A stretch of 64,000 bases of DNA, taken from Aegilops tauschii subsp. strangulata. Taxonomy: Eukaryota; Streptophyta; Magnoliopsida; Poales; Poaceae. The notes beneath the pieces are model-generated. The model was not told the DNA's origin. It saw nothing but the letters and a program-made list of their open reading frames with translations, and searched no databases. The translations under genes were made by a program, and so were the position numbers. The stretch is taken from the NCBI RefSeq assembly GCF_002575655.3, contig NC_053036.3, forward strand, positions 197,874,788 to 197,938,787, written 5' to 3'. Positions 36,736 through 47,046 of this stretch are shown here, piece by piece (the stretch's first letter is position 1; each line of letters opens with the position of its first letter).

Positions 36736-36922
36736 TAATCTAGAGAGAACAATATAAATGTAGTCTAAGTTAAAATAACCCTGCCAACAACATAAGCCCA
36801 AGTAAAAGGTATGCTCAAGGGCAATAAACAGATGCAAATAAAATTACAAGATACATTTGTGGTGTATAAATAAAACACTTCCTAGAACCTACAGAACACT
36901 TTTATTTATGGTTGCAATATCT

Positions 36923-37384
36923 ACTATTTCTAAATAGTTGATCCTCACTAACCCTAATTCTCTTAACATGTGGTTTTTTATCTCATCAAGTGTAATATGT
37001 CAGTATCAACTAACACTATTTTACAACCCCAATGCAAACCACATGCATATTCTTTGTACACACAGTGCAAGTACAAAATATTTCTACATTAAAAAAGTTG
37101 TAGCTTTTGTTTTAGATCATTTTTTTCATATATAATACATCTAAAATTAATCTTTAAATTCCCACGCTGCGCGCCGGAAAATCATCTGGTATATTAAGAA
37201 TTGGTGGTACATTTGTGGTGGAACGATGTTTTAAGAATTGGTGGGACATATGTGTAGTATTAGGTACATTTTTTAATCGTCCTGTGTGATAGTTCTTTTG
37301 TTGACTTGTATTTTATATGCAGACAAACAAATAGAACAACAAAAGTAAGAAAAGCATCATTTGTATATAATGTTGGAATATTTT
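36923..37384. repeat. Tandem duplication, copy A (empty MITE site)
   Basis: Shares its whole length with 37387-38141. Shared words include AAATAG(T/C)TGATCCTCACT, CTAACACTATTTTACA, TAGTTCTTTTGTTGACTTG and CATTTGTATATAATGTTGG. Contains two copies of a roughly 36-bp motif around AAGAATTGGTGG. The MITE site is empty here (single TA at 37136-37137). Confidence 0.85.
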
Positions 37385-37386
37385 CC

Positions 37387-38141
37387 ACTATTCCCAAATA
37401 GCTGATCCTCACTGACTAATTCTTTCAACATGCAACTTTTCATCTCATCAAATGTGCCATGTCAGCATCCACTAACACTATTTTACAGCCCCATGCAAAC
37501 CTCATGCATACTCTTTGTTCTCACACAGTGCAAGTATGGAAAATTTCTACATTAGAAAAATTATAGCTTTTGATTTAGATTAATTATTTTCTTCATACAT
37601 AATACTCCCTTCGTTTCTTTTTACTCTGCATATAAGATTTGTTTGAAGTCAAACTATGCAAGGTCTGACCAAACTTATATTAAAAAATATCAACATCCAG
37701 AATATGAAAGTTATAACGTATGAAAATTCAACTCATGACACATCTAATGTATTGATTTTGTATTGTAAATGTTGTTATTTTTTACTATAAAGTTGGTCAA
37801 ACTTTACAATGTTTGACTTCAGACAAATGTTATATGCAGACTAAAAACAAACTAAGGGAGTACATCTGAAATTAATCTTTAAAATCCCGCCGCAATGTTC
37901 GGGTAAATCACCTAGTATATAGAATTGGTCGGACATTTTATGGTGGAACAATGCTTTAAGAATTGGTGGGAAATTTGTGATGGAACAATGTTTTAAGAAC
38001 TGGTGGACCATATGTGTTGTATTATTTGGACATTTGTCCCGTGTGATAGTTCTTTTGTTGACTTGTATTTTATATGCAAACAAACAAATAGAACAAAAGA
38101 AGAAAGAAAAACATCATTTGTATATAATGTTGGAATATTTT
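37387..38141. repeat. Tandem duplication, copy B (with MITE and one extra 36-bp motif)
   Basis: Second copy of 36923-37384, enlarged by a 256-bp Stowaway MITE plus its TA duplication and by a third copy of the AAGAATTGGTGG motif. Both copies carry many point differences, so the duplication is not recent. Confidence 0.85.
37605..37860. mobile_element. Stowaway-type MITE (Tc1/Mariner derived)
   Basis: 256 bp starting CTCCCTTCGTTTC and ending AAACTAAGGGAG, flanked by TA at 37603-37604 and 37861-37862. The TIR matches the Stowaway CTCCCTCCGT consensus. The AT-rich, non-coding interior includes TTGGTCAAACTTTACAATG and TTTGACTTCAGACAAA, usual for grass members. Confidence 0.92.
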
Positions 38142-40005
38142 GCTGATACAAGTGGAATAATGATTTGGAATATATGGTGCTTCAGCTGCACTTTTTCATT
38201 AACAAATTTATTATTGTGATGTGTGATTACTTGAGACTAATAGACAATATCTCACTGCGTCTCAAAGTCCCCCATCCTCAACTCCATACTATCGGGATAA
38301 CATCTCTATACCCATGACTTGCGAAACATAATATCAACCAAACCGTATACTACTCAAATGATATTTGTCTGCATAATCTTATCAACTAGGGACCACTCGA
38401 ACAATCATCATATAACATATAGTCTCACAACCAATTCATATACTTATTGATACATATCAATGATGACGTTCAAGGACAATACAAATAACTGATGAATACA
38501 TAGGGATAAATAATATCATCACACGGTTACCTCTAGGCATATCTCCAATAGCTACACGTTGGACTTGACTTTGACACGCACCAACCAGCAGCAATGGTTG
38601 CGATGCTACAAGGGGGTTGGTTCCAGCATCGCCGACTGCCTCAACCTCGATTACTTGATGTTGTGCCGCTCGCCATTCACCAACAACAATGATACTGATG
38701 CGGTGGATTGGTTGTAGCATCGACGTTGTAGAAACTTCGACTATGACAACGTTGAGTGGCGATGATTGCAACGACGACGATGATGCAACCGGTGTTAGCG
38801 GGAGCGCGACGATATTGGATTGCGGCCAATGTTGGGGGAGATCGTCGGTGCTGGAAACGGCTTCAAGGCTATAAAGGAGATGTGCACGGTGAAGGAATCT
38901 CGGGTACACATAGAACGAAACGAGGCCACGAGGGTGCGATCCAAAGGTGGGGGATGCGACTAATAACGGGCTGCCACGTAGCAGGCCCCTTATAATAATT
39001 CCTTTGTCCAGCTTGTTGTTGCCAATTTTACCGTTTGACAAACCAATTTTTTCATACTTATTTTGCCTTCACTACTGATCCGCAAAATAAAAAGTATGAC
39101 ATGTATTTCAAGTTTTGAACAATCCATCATCAAAGGATCCTGGTAGGGGTTGACGTTTTCTATTGGAGAATCCTAGCACGAACGAATGTTCCCTCGAGGA
39201 GGCTCCTACGACAGAGAGAATTGTCATGCGCTTTCAGGAACTTGGCATACTACAACAAAGAGAATTGCAGGCTAAGAAAAAGGGAAAGTTCCTTTAGAAA
39301 TGAGGCCATGCGCGGACTTAGAATAAGGCCCTTAAGTCCGATATTCAATTCAATGCCCAGGCTCATCTGCACCCGCTGAACGGTAAAATAGAAAAAATCA
39401 AAAAAATCTGAATTCTTTTTTTATTCAAGATGCTGGAGTGCGTAAGGTGCGTGCAAAATTTCATGGCAAAATGACATTCTGAGAGCTCGTGGCAAAAAAG
39501 GCAAAATGAGCTCCGAACATTATTGTTTTCAAATGTTTCTCACGGCCCGAGATTTACTCTTTTTATTGAGAGCTATTGAAATGTTCAAACTCCACGAAAT
39601 TTGGCATAGACTTCACGCAGATTTCATGGCCAAATGAACGAAGGAAGGGGTAGGGATGGTTTGGTACAAGGCCAACGATGACCCGTCTTGCGAAGCAGCG
39701 CATGTTCAGGAATTGTCAGGGTACAACAAACCCAACTGTCATGCTACGCAGAATAGTTATCGTCCGTAATTGTCAGCTACATGTAGGCAGTGTCATTCTA
39801 CATAGGCTTCTACATACGGAGTCATTCCCTTGGAAGGGTGTGTGGGAGCGAACGATTGTGTCATTATCTGGGAACATTCCTGGGAGCGAATAGTATGTCT
39901 CACAAAAAATTGCCACATGTCATAGCTTTAAGATTTACGTGCAAAATCGACCGACAAAAGGCGTTTCTTGATAAACCCAGTCTTTTATAGCATTTCGGTG
40001 ATCAA
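38142..40005. other. Intergenic region without a recognised gene
   Basis: AT-rich to about 38550. At 38560-38980 there is a more GC-rich stretch with repetitive GTTG/GCATCG words and a 194-codon minus-strand frame (38457-39041) without recognisable domains; it resembles non-coding transposon sequence. 39360-39650 contains phrases (TTTCATGGC...AAATG) that I associate with unclassified Triticeae repeats. Nothing is firm. Confidence 0.4.
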
Positions 40006-40013
40006 ATCAAAAG

Positions 40014-40670
40014 AAACCAATTGTCTGACCAAAATAACCAAGCGGGTTGCCTCCTCCTCAAGAAAAGTTTAGGGTTCCCCTGCCTCCCGCCGGCCTCACC
40101 ATCGATCTGTCTCGTTTTCGGTGGCCTTAGGGCCACGGTGGTACGGTGGATCTCGGCCCTTGCCTGCGAGAGGGCTCTGTTTCAATTGTTCCTTCACGTT
40201 TTTGTTAGGGTTTGTGTGTTGTTCAGGAAGAAAAGACGGCAGCGGCTCCCTGAAGATGGAATAAGGTTTTCCTCGCCTAGCCCCATCCCGATTGTGAGTC
40301 TAGCATAATCGGTGGACGGGTGGATGTGTGTCTCCGGCGGATCTGCCATGGTGGTTTTGCTCGGATCTGGTCGTAGTTCGTCTACATTCATGTGTTTTCA
40401 GGTTGGATCCTTCTGATCTACGCTATCTACTACGTTGGTCTTATGGGGTCTTAGCACGACGACTTTCCGACTGTCTACTACAATACGTTTAGCCCAGCTT
40501 CGGCGAGGGAGGGGCAATGACGGCGGCGCGCCTTCGGCTCGCTTGAGTGCGTGTAGTCGTCGCTAGGTGGTCTATGGATCTGAATGTGATTTTTATTATC
40601 CCTAGTTTTCGTTGTACTGTCATTGTTGAAGATGAATAGATCGGAAGTTTCTCGAAAATAAAAATAAAAA
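40014..40670 (+). mobile_element. Non-LTR retroposon (LINE/SINE-like), 657 bp
   Basis: Flanked by ATCAAAAG at 40006-40013 and 40671-40678. It ends in an A-rich tail (GAAAATAAAAATAAAAA). The 3' part TTCGTTGTACTGTCATTG...GATGAATAGATCGGAAG is of the kind seen at the 3' ends of Triticeae LINE-type retroposons. No reverse transcriptase is present, so it is non-autonomous or 5' truncated. The left boundary depends on the short duplication. Confidence 0.6.
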
Positions 40671-40884
40671 ATCAAAAGGACCCAAACGAGCTCTCCTTCA
40701 GTTTTAGGCATCCTCCAACCGAACCTAAAAAACAGAGTGAGTTGTACCATACCGCAGTACCCTGCACCACCAACAAGCCATTTCCTTTCCCCAGAATGCA
40801 CACGAATTTCTAAACAACCGGACTGAAAACCCATGGGCAAGAAATCTCAGACCACGCGCCAAACATACAAACAAGAAACGTAGC

Positions 40885-40893
40885 AAATATAAC
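40885..40893 (+). promoter_or_regulatory. Possible TATA motif upstream of the first LEA_2 gene
   Basis: AAATATAAC lies 96 bases before the ATG. The position suits a short 5' UTR but the motif is weak. Confidence 0.3.
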
Positions 40894-40988
40894 GGGAGCC
40901 AGATCCTAATCGACGCAGCACACAACCAGGTACACATACAGGCCATACCGAAAGTACGCGATCGAGTCGAGTGAAAAATCCACCGGCC

Positions 40989-41567
40989 ATGAAGGGGAGG
41001 AAGAGGCATCACGCCTTGTCCTGCTGCGTGCTGCTCACCGTTCTCGTCATCCTGGGCATCCTCTCCCTCGTGCTCTACATCCTGTACCGCCCGCTCCCGC
41101 CGCGCGTGGTGACGTCGCCCGTGGAGACCACCGTCGAGGACTTCAGCCTCCTCCCGCCGTCGCTCACGCTGTCCGCGAGCGTGCACGTGATGGCGAGCAA
41201 CCCGAGCCGCGCGCCGTTCCGGTACGGGGAGACGGTGACGGCGGTGACGTACCACGGCGAACCCGTGGGGACGACGGTGGTGCCGGCCGGCAAGATCGGC
41301 AGGCGGACGACGTCGTGGGTGGCGCCGGTGACGGAGGTGGACGGGTTCAAGGTGGCCGAGAGCCCGCACTTCGCCGGCGACGTGGTGGCCGGGGCGCTTC
41401 CGTTCGTGGTGGTGGTGAGGCTGGACGGGAAGGCGCTGGTGCTGCGCGCGTTTGAGGTGAGCGTGACCGTCGAGGTGGTGTGCTACGTCCAGGTCTACGT
41501 CCTCCAGGGGGACAGCAGCTCGAACTGCGTCTCGAGGGTCCGCACAGGGCCTGGACGTAATTACTAG
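40989..41567 (+). CDS. LEA_2 / NDR1-HIN1-like (NHL) membrane protein, copy 1
   Basis: Intronless gene of 192 residues. The ATG at 40989 is the first in frame; the frame upstream to 40971 begins only with GTG. The N-terminus is short and basic (KGRKRHH) with C12-C13, then one membrane segment (about 10-33) and YRPLPPRVV. The LEA_2 beta-sandwich follows, with NPSRAPFRYG at 71-80. Near the end C165 and C180 are 15 residues apart, as in copies 2 and 3. NHL-type LEA_2 proteins are single-pass plasma-membrane or ER proteins linked to pathogen and abiotic-stress responses in plants; the ligand is unknown. High GC at third positions is typical of grass single-exon genes. A retroposon ends 318 bases upstream, which could separate it from older promoter elements. 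Family assignment is firm; function in this plant is inferred. Confidence 0.9.
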   Translation: MKGRKRHHALSCCVLLTVLVILGILSLVLYILYRPLPPRVVTSPVETTVEDFSLLPPSLTLSASVHVMASNPSRAPFRYGETVTAVTYHGEPVGTTVVPAGKIGRRTTSWVAPVTEVDGFKVAESPHFAGDVVAGALPFVVVVRLDGKALVLRAFEVSVTVEVVCYVQVYVLQGDSSSNCVSRVRTGPGRNY

Positions 41568-41904
41568 CGTGCGTCGCTCGTAATCCATCCATCCTCTTGT
41601 GCCACAATTTGTTTCCTTTATTTATTCTTTCCAGTTTGTAAGTCGGAAACTATGGACGTTCCGGTTGCGAGTTCCTACTACATACGTACATTCTGAAGCT
41701 GATTCCAAATGACTCTACCAGTTCTAGTGGCGGGCCCATGAACTTCAGCACTGGAGTCCCACGGTTTATACAAATATAATGCATAGACAACATAATTTCA
41801 ATACGACGATTCAAACATTATAAAATACAATTCAAAGACCATAGCTAGGTCTAAATTACCATTATTGTTCTGAAAAAATGTCCTAAAATAGCATTAAGAG
41901 GTTA

Positions 41905-42594
41905 GGGTATCTGTAACGCGTACTCTCAAACCGCTCGTAACCATCCGGACCAAGTTGTCCGACGCAAACCATCCAATGATGTCCCGTATTTGTCCACAGA
42001 TCGGTTCGGTTGTCCATTTTTCCCGCAAATTAGGGGGCTTTGCGAGAGTCCGGACACCTGACACATAGGACTCTGACACCCTTGGCCCACCCAAAACCGA
42101 GGCATAGCCTGCCCATTTGGAGCAATTTTTGTGACAATCTCCTCCCTTTCTCCACCCTCTCGACTATACCATCCTGTCGCTATCCATACCAATACTCGCC
42201 CTTTTCGCCGCTGCTGCATGGACCCATACGAAAAGCTGCTGGAGACGACAGAGGTGGAGAATCCGAAGAAGGTGGTCACTCGGAAGATCAACTCGGAGAC
42301 AAAGGCAAGCCCGCTGCCTCAAATCGAAGGCAAAGGACAAGGCGGCCGACATAAAGAAGGGCAACGAGCAAGGCGGGTGGGGCCTGGGATGGGGTGCAGG
42401 GGTTGGGCGGGGCCTAGGACAGGGTCGCCGCCGCCGTCGCCGTCCTAGCCGGAGCAAAACCAGCCTCTCTACTTCGACGCCGCCAAGTAGCTTGCCCGGC
42501 AGTCCCCGGCATCCGCCACAGGGCACTTGTCGTATCCAGACGAGTCCCACAAAAATATATCATATCTGCCTTGTGGTCGGCGTTGAAGATGCAC
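41905..42594. mobile_element. Harbinger-like non-autonomous DNA transposon
   Basis: 690 bp between TTA at 41902-41904 and TTA at 42595-42597. The left end GGGTATCTGTAACGC and right end GGCGTTGAAGATGCAC are degenerate inverted copies of the Triticeae GGGCATCTCCAACGCC terminal repeat. The internal frames (for example 42040-42354) have no transposase motif. The 41568-41900 stretch before it is the 3' flank of the LEA_2 gene, with no further feature. Confidence 0.65.
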
Positions 42595-42813
42595 TTAGAC
42601 AATTAGCCTTAGATGTATAGTGTAAATTATTTGCACTTTTAGACGGGGTGCCATGGATCTGCCCCTGACCAATCCCAGACGGTTCTTGGCTGGATGATGC
42701 AGTTATAGCATTGCAGAAACCTATCATAATGCTTTACTATTAAAGAGGAGTCTGTGATTGTGATGGTACATCTTGGTTTGGTTTGGTTTGATTTCGTACA
42801 GTTTGTTGGTTTC

Positions 42814-43075
42814 ACGTTAATTATGAAGAGTATATATTTTTGGACGAAAGGATTACGTTAATTATGAAGAGAATCATTAGACAACAGGATCACGTTAATT
42901 ATGAAAACTAACATTGAGTGTTGGACAGAAGGATCAGGTTAATTATGAAGAGCATCATTAGACAGCAAGATCACGTTAATTATGAAAAGTAACATCGAGC
43001 GTTGGGTAGAAAGATCACATCAATATGAAGATTATCATTCTTTGGACGAGAGAATAATTATAGTTATGGAGAGTA
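42814..43075 (+). repeat. Imperfect tandem repeat around CACGTTAATTATGAA
   Basis: About six units of 37-45 bp alternate between a form with GAGAATCATTAGACA and a form with AACATTGAGTGTTGGACAGAA, each containing TTAATTATGAA. Starts lie near 42814, 42855, 42892, 42936, 42973 and 43017. Non-coding. Confidence 0.75.
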
Positions 43076-43089
43076 TCATTCTTTGGAGG

Positions 43090-43440
43090 AGGTCATCAAC
43101 ATTTTTTTGAAATCGTTAACATTTTTAAAATTCGTGAACATATTTTGACAAATTCATGAACATTCTATAGAATTTCACAAACATATTTTGAAATTGCGTT
43201 CATCTTTTTATATTTTTAACATTTTCTTAAAATTGATGAGCTTTTTAAAAAATATTCATGAATAATTTTTAAAATATGTGAACATTTTTAATATATGATT
43301 ATGTTTTTTTGGAATCAGGAACAGCTTTTGAAAACATGAACATTTATCATTTTACAAATAATTATTTTTAAATTATGAACATTTTTTAAATTCACAAACA
43401 TTTTTTCAAAATTCACAACTTTTTAAAATCTCGAATTATT
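43090..43440. repeat. AT-rich stretch of GAACATTTTT-type words
   Basis: Dense short variants of (G/C)AACATTTTTNAAAATT on both strands. Such blocks occur in subterminal parts of Triticeae CACTA and related DNA transposons. I see no terminal repeats and leave it unclassified. Confidence 0.4.
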
Positions 43441-43763
43441 TGTAAAAAAATTGGGAAATAATTATTTGTAAAAAGTGAAAAACTGATAAAAAACAAAGGG
43501 GCTTCCCGCCTTTCACATGGGCCGGCCCATGAGGACGCGCGGGGGAGCGGGGGTGCGCTAGTCGCCATATAGGAGGTCCCTTTGAAACATGGAAACGATT
43601 GCGGGTCAGGGACTGCAACAGATCATTCGTGAGAAGGTACTATAGGTCGTTGTCGGTGTGAGCAAACATTGGTGAGGCAGGGCGGGCGCATACTGTTACG
43701 TCTTCTCTTTTGTTCCCTGCCCTCTTTTGTCCCCTGCACTGATAATGCCCTTGTAGAGTGAAA

Positions 43764-43830
43764 GGTGCACGGCCTAAGTTGGTAGGCACACCACCTGGGT
43801 TAGAATTTTATAAGGCCGGGCAATGTAACC
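43764..43830 (+). repeat. Possible tRNA-derived SINE head
   Basis: GGCCTAAGTTGGTAG followed about 27 bases later by GGGTTAGAATTT resembles degenerate polymerase III A and B boxes (TGGCNNAGTGG, GGTTCGANTCC). It does not fold into a convincing tRNA by eye, and no tail or target duplication was found. Confidence 0.25.
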
Positions 43831-45344
43831 GTCGAAACAGCCAGCGTTATAGCTTAGTGAGGTACGCAGAACAATGCTTAATGATTTGTCCTGCCTACAT
43901 GCGGACCTGTTGTTTCCTGCTGGACTTGGTCTACCCGTCCACCTCCATCGCCGAAAATTCCAAATGATGTAGGAGTAAGTTGCAACGGAATGAAACGAGT
44001 ATGAAGAAGCAAACAACTGCTGCGGTGACGGTGACAGGACGTCGTTGTCAATAGATTCGATGAGTGTTTGAATGATGCATACAACCATTTAATAATTACA
44101 TCACTAAGTCTGAAGCCACCATCTTGGCGACACCTGTCGCTATTCCTATCCCCTTGATGCAGGGGTGCCGAATGCCCGAGCCTAATACCAAACAGACATC
44201 GCACTGAAACCTAACATCTAATGCCGGTTGCCCCATTCCAGCCACATATCGGGAATGGGTCACACAGCGGTGTTGCGCACTCACCGAGGCTACCGCAGCC
44301 GTCATCCACCTAACCATCTTCAAAGCAGGTACCGACGCAAAGACCTTGTTAGGTCAGTTGTCGACGCCACCATGACGCCAGACAGCGCCACTGCCCTGCG
44401 CTCGTCCATCCAGCTGCATTCGTCGTCGACATCCAACTGCACCATGCTGCCAATATTCGTCGTCATCGACGCAGCAGAAATAACGTCGCACCTCCTTGCA
44501 GCCTCCACACCGTCGCCGCTGTTGGAGCTACATGGAGTCCATCACCCACAACATCTCTCTGCCGAACAGCAGAACCTCCCAAGACGGCGCCTCCATGGAG
44601 GGTACGGCGCGAAGGACGACGCCGCGCCCAATCTAGACTGAATTTTGGACTTTCTTCCAGGAGGGGTTTGGAGGTGGATAGGAGAGACCTCGACATCGCC
44701 TCCATGAAGGGTAACAACGTCGAGAGACATTGCCGATGCCGGACCGAACAAGCCGATCAAAGTTTTCTCCGGCCCCCATCCTATACCACCAAACCTCCGT
44801 TGGCTCCGGATCCGCAACGGACCACGAACCGAAACCTGCAGAGATGAAACATATGTTCACTACCCTCAGGTAATATTATCTAACATTATGCAATTACTGG
44901 AAAAGTTATGTACATGATGACAGTTGCGCAAGGATTGCTCTCTTGGTTTTTAGTTTCATTATTTTAGTTTCCCAGAAATCACACATGTACGTATATATGT
45001 AACTTGTAAGCTAAGCAAACCAAACCAGCCGTTAAGTTTGAGGTATAACATGCGAGACGTACTTCTATACGTACATCCTCTAGTTTACCGTTCTCCCCAG
45101 ACCAGAGGCTGGGAGATTTTCCAGACGCACCCAAACCTGCAAAGAAACCAAACAAAACAACACGGATAACAATGCATGCGCACACCAAGCCGAACAGCCA
45201 GAAACAAAATCCATCTGTAATCCCAATGAAACTCCCCGTCCTACATATGGCCGTCTCATTTGCTCGTACTACGTCCCATTGACATCCAAACCCAAAGATA
45301 TTCATCAAAGGCTTCAACAAGCGCGCACCAGCCGATTCGATAGG
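43831..45344. other. Intergenic region between LEA_2 copies 1 and 2
   Basis: The stretch 44220-44840 is moderately GC-rich with overlapping frames on both strands (up to 137 codons), none with a recognised domain. It may be transposon-derived. 44860-45344 is the upstream flank of LEA_2 copy 2, with no clear TATA box. Confidence 0.4.
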
Positions 45345-45932
45345 ATGAAGAGGAAGCCCGTCGTGATCTGCTGCAGCGTGCTGCTTGCCCTCATCCTCGT
45401 CCTCGCCATCGTCTTCGTCGCGCTCTACTTCACCGTGTTCCGGCCGCGCGCGCCGCACGTGGTGGCGACGGTGGTGAGCTCGACGTTCACTCAATTCGAA
45501 GTAACCTCCTTCCCGCCAAAGGTCAACATGAGCTTGGGCGTGGACGTGACCGTGAAGAACCCCAACTACGCGGCGTTCCGTTACGGCGACGTGGTGACGG
45601 AGCTGACGTACTACGGCTCGCCCGTGGGGCAGTCGGTGGTGCTCGCGGGGGAGGTGGGCGCGCGAACCACACAGACGGTCGGCGGGACGGTGGTGGTACA
45701 GGCGGACAAGGTGGTGTTCACGCCCCAATTCGTCCAGGAACTGGCTTCCAAGTTGCTCGACCTGCCGGATTTCATGCTGCCGTTCCAGACGAGGACGACG
45801 GTGGCCGGGAAGGCCGTGGTGCTGGGGACGTTCAAAATCAGGGCCAGCTCGGCGGTGACTTGCAGCATCACCACCTACCCTCTCAAGCAGGAGACCATCT
45901 CCGACTGCACGTCCACGGTTAATGTCGGTTAA
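45345..45932 (+). CDS. LEA_2 / NDR1-HIN1-like (NHL) membrane protein, copy 2
   Basis: Intronless, 195 residues. The frame is open upstream to 45279 but begins only with TTG; the ATG at 45345 aligns with the basic N-terminus of the other copies (MKRKPVV). C9-C10 sit at the start of the membrane segment (about 6-32), followed by FRPRAPHVV. The LEA_2 domain has KNPNYAAFRYG at 71-81 and C173/C188 near the end. Compared with copies 1 and 3 it has several extra residues at 130-142 (VQELASKLLDLPD). It lies 541 bases upstream of copy 3 in the same orientation, fitting local tandem duplication. The NHL group is known for stress- and defence-related membrane proteins; the specific role here is unknown. 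Confidence 0.9.
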   Translation: MKRKPVVICCSVLLALILVLAIVFVALYFTVFRPRAPHVVATVVSSTFTQFEVTSFPPKVNMSLGVDVTVKNPNYAAFRYGDVVTELTYYGSPVGQSVVLAGEVGARTTQTVGGTVVVQADKVVFTPQFVQELASKLLDLPDFMLPFQTRTTVAGKAVVLGTFKIRASSAVTCSITTYPLKQETISDCTSTVNVG

Positions 45933-46058
45933 CTATTTTTACCTGTGCGTGCGAGGAGCCCACACGGGGTGTCAATCAAGAACTGTGGGAGTGAGTAACT
46001 TTTTTCGGTGAGCTTGCAAGCTTTTCTCTTGGAATAGAGGGTTTTGTATTTGTATAAA

Positions 46059-46064
46059 ATAAAT
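46059..46064 (+). terminator. Candidate polyadenylation signal of LEA_2 copy 2
   Basis: AATAAA in an AT-rich context (TATAAAATAAATAATAG), 127 bases after the stop codon. Spacing suits a plant 3' UTR. Confidence 0.45.
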
Positions 46065-46473
46065 AATAGTATATGCTACGTAGTCAACATTTCTAAGTGC
46101 ACTCATACAATCAGTATTTCCCCGCGTGTGCCAATGTTTCCGAATTTGTGCAGCCTGAGAATGCATACAGAGAAAAATAAGAGATGTTCTTCACAAGATC
46201 CACAAGGCCGTTACAACCAGGCAACCCACGTTGCTTGTTCTTGAAATACAAATTCTTGAAAAACAAACAGCGAATCATTCTCAAATACTACCCCACAAAT
46301 TCGAGAAAACGAATTGTCACTGTTATTTCAATGCGCACGGCCTAAGCTTCAATTCCAGCACTAGTAACAACAATTGAAGAAACGCCACCCACTTTAAAAA
46401 TGATCAAGAAACGCCACAACCGAGAAGTTCCGCCGTCCCTCGTGCTTCTTCCAGACAACTGCTGCTGCCAAAC

Positions 46474-47046
46474 ATGGCAAGGATCAAGAAGAAGGCCGCC
46501 GTGATATGCTGCTGCGCGTTGCTCGCGGCGTCCCTCCTGCTCGGCGCCGCCCTCGCCACCGCGCTCTACTTCCTGCTGCTCCGCCCGCACCCGCCGCGTG
46601 TGGTGGCAACGGCGGTGGACACGCAGCTCGCCGCCTTCACCGTCCTCCCGCCGGCGCTCAACTTCTCCCTGGCCGTCGACGTCACCGTGCACAACCCAAG
46701 CCACGCGCCGTTCCGGTACGGCGAGGTGGTCACGGCGGTGACGTACCGCGGCGCGGCGGTGGGGCGGTCCGCCGCGCCCGCGGGGAAGATCCCGGCGCGG
46801 TCGACGAGGACGGTCGGGGCGCGGGTGCGGGTTGACGCGGCGAGGGTCATCCTGAGCAGGCACTACATGGTGGACATTGTGGCAGGCGCGCTGCCCTTCG
46901 AGGCCAAGACGGCGGTGGCGGGGAAGGCCGCGGCGCTCCGGCTGTTCAGGGTGAGCGCGGACGCCGAGGCATCGTGCAGTGTCATCCTGTACCCGTTCAG
47001 GCGGGAGAGCAGCTCGCACTGCACCTCCACGGTTCGCGTCACATGA
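46474..47046 (+). CDS. LEA_2 / NDR1-HIN1-like (NHL) membrane protein, copy 3
   Basis: Intronless, 190 residues from the ATG at 46474. The basic start (ARIKKK) is followed by C12-C13-C14 and an alanine/leucine-rich membrane segment (about 8-35), then LRPHPPRVV. The LEA_2 domain has HNPSHAPFRYG at 73-83, and C168/C183 repeat the 15-residue spacing of the other copies. In the segment before the last strands (VDIVAGALPF) it is closer to copy 1 (GDVVAGALPF) than to copy 2, although copy 2 is its nearest neighbour. Very high GC at third positions. A retroposon insertion begins 371 bases after the stop. The family is clear; the role in stress or defence is inferred from NHL relatives only. Confidence 0.9.
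   Translation: MARIKKKAAVICCCALLAASLLLGAALATALYFLLLRPHPPRVVATAVDTQLAAFTVLPPALNFSLAVDVTVHNPSHAPFRYGEVVTAVTYRGAAVGRSAAPAGKIPARSTRTVGARVRVDAARVILSRHYMVDIVAGALPFEAKTAVAGKAAALRLFRVSADAEASCSVILYPFRRESSSHCTSTVRVT

Noticed and set aside
38457..39041. 194-codon minus-strand frame as a host gene
   Set aside because: No known domain, low-complexity phrases, no splice or promoter support; more likely transposon-derived.
40725..41607. Long minus-strand frames opposite LEA_2 copy 1 (and at 44979-45728 and 46342-47052 opposite the others)
   Set aside because: Shadows of high-GC coding sequence; histidine/arginine-rich with no recognisable fold, while the + strand carries a clear LEA_2 domain.
44228..44641. 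137-codon frame between LEA_2 copies, considered as a remnant LEA_2 or other gene
   Set aside because: Lacks the membrane segment, the NP...FRYG motif and the cysteine pair; nothing else recognised.
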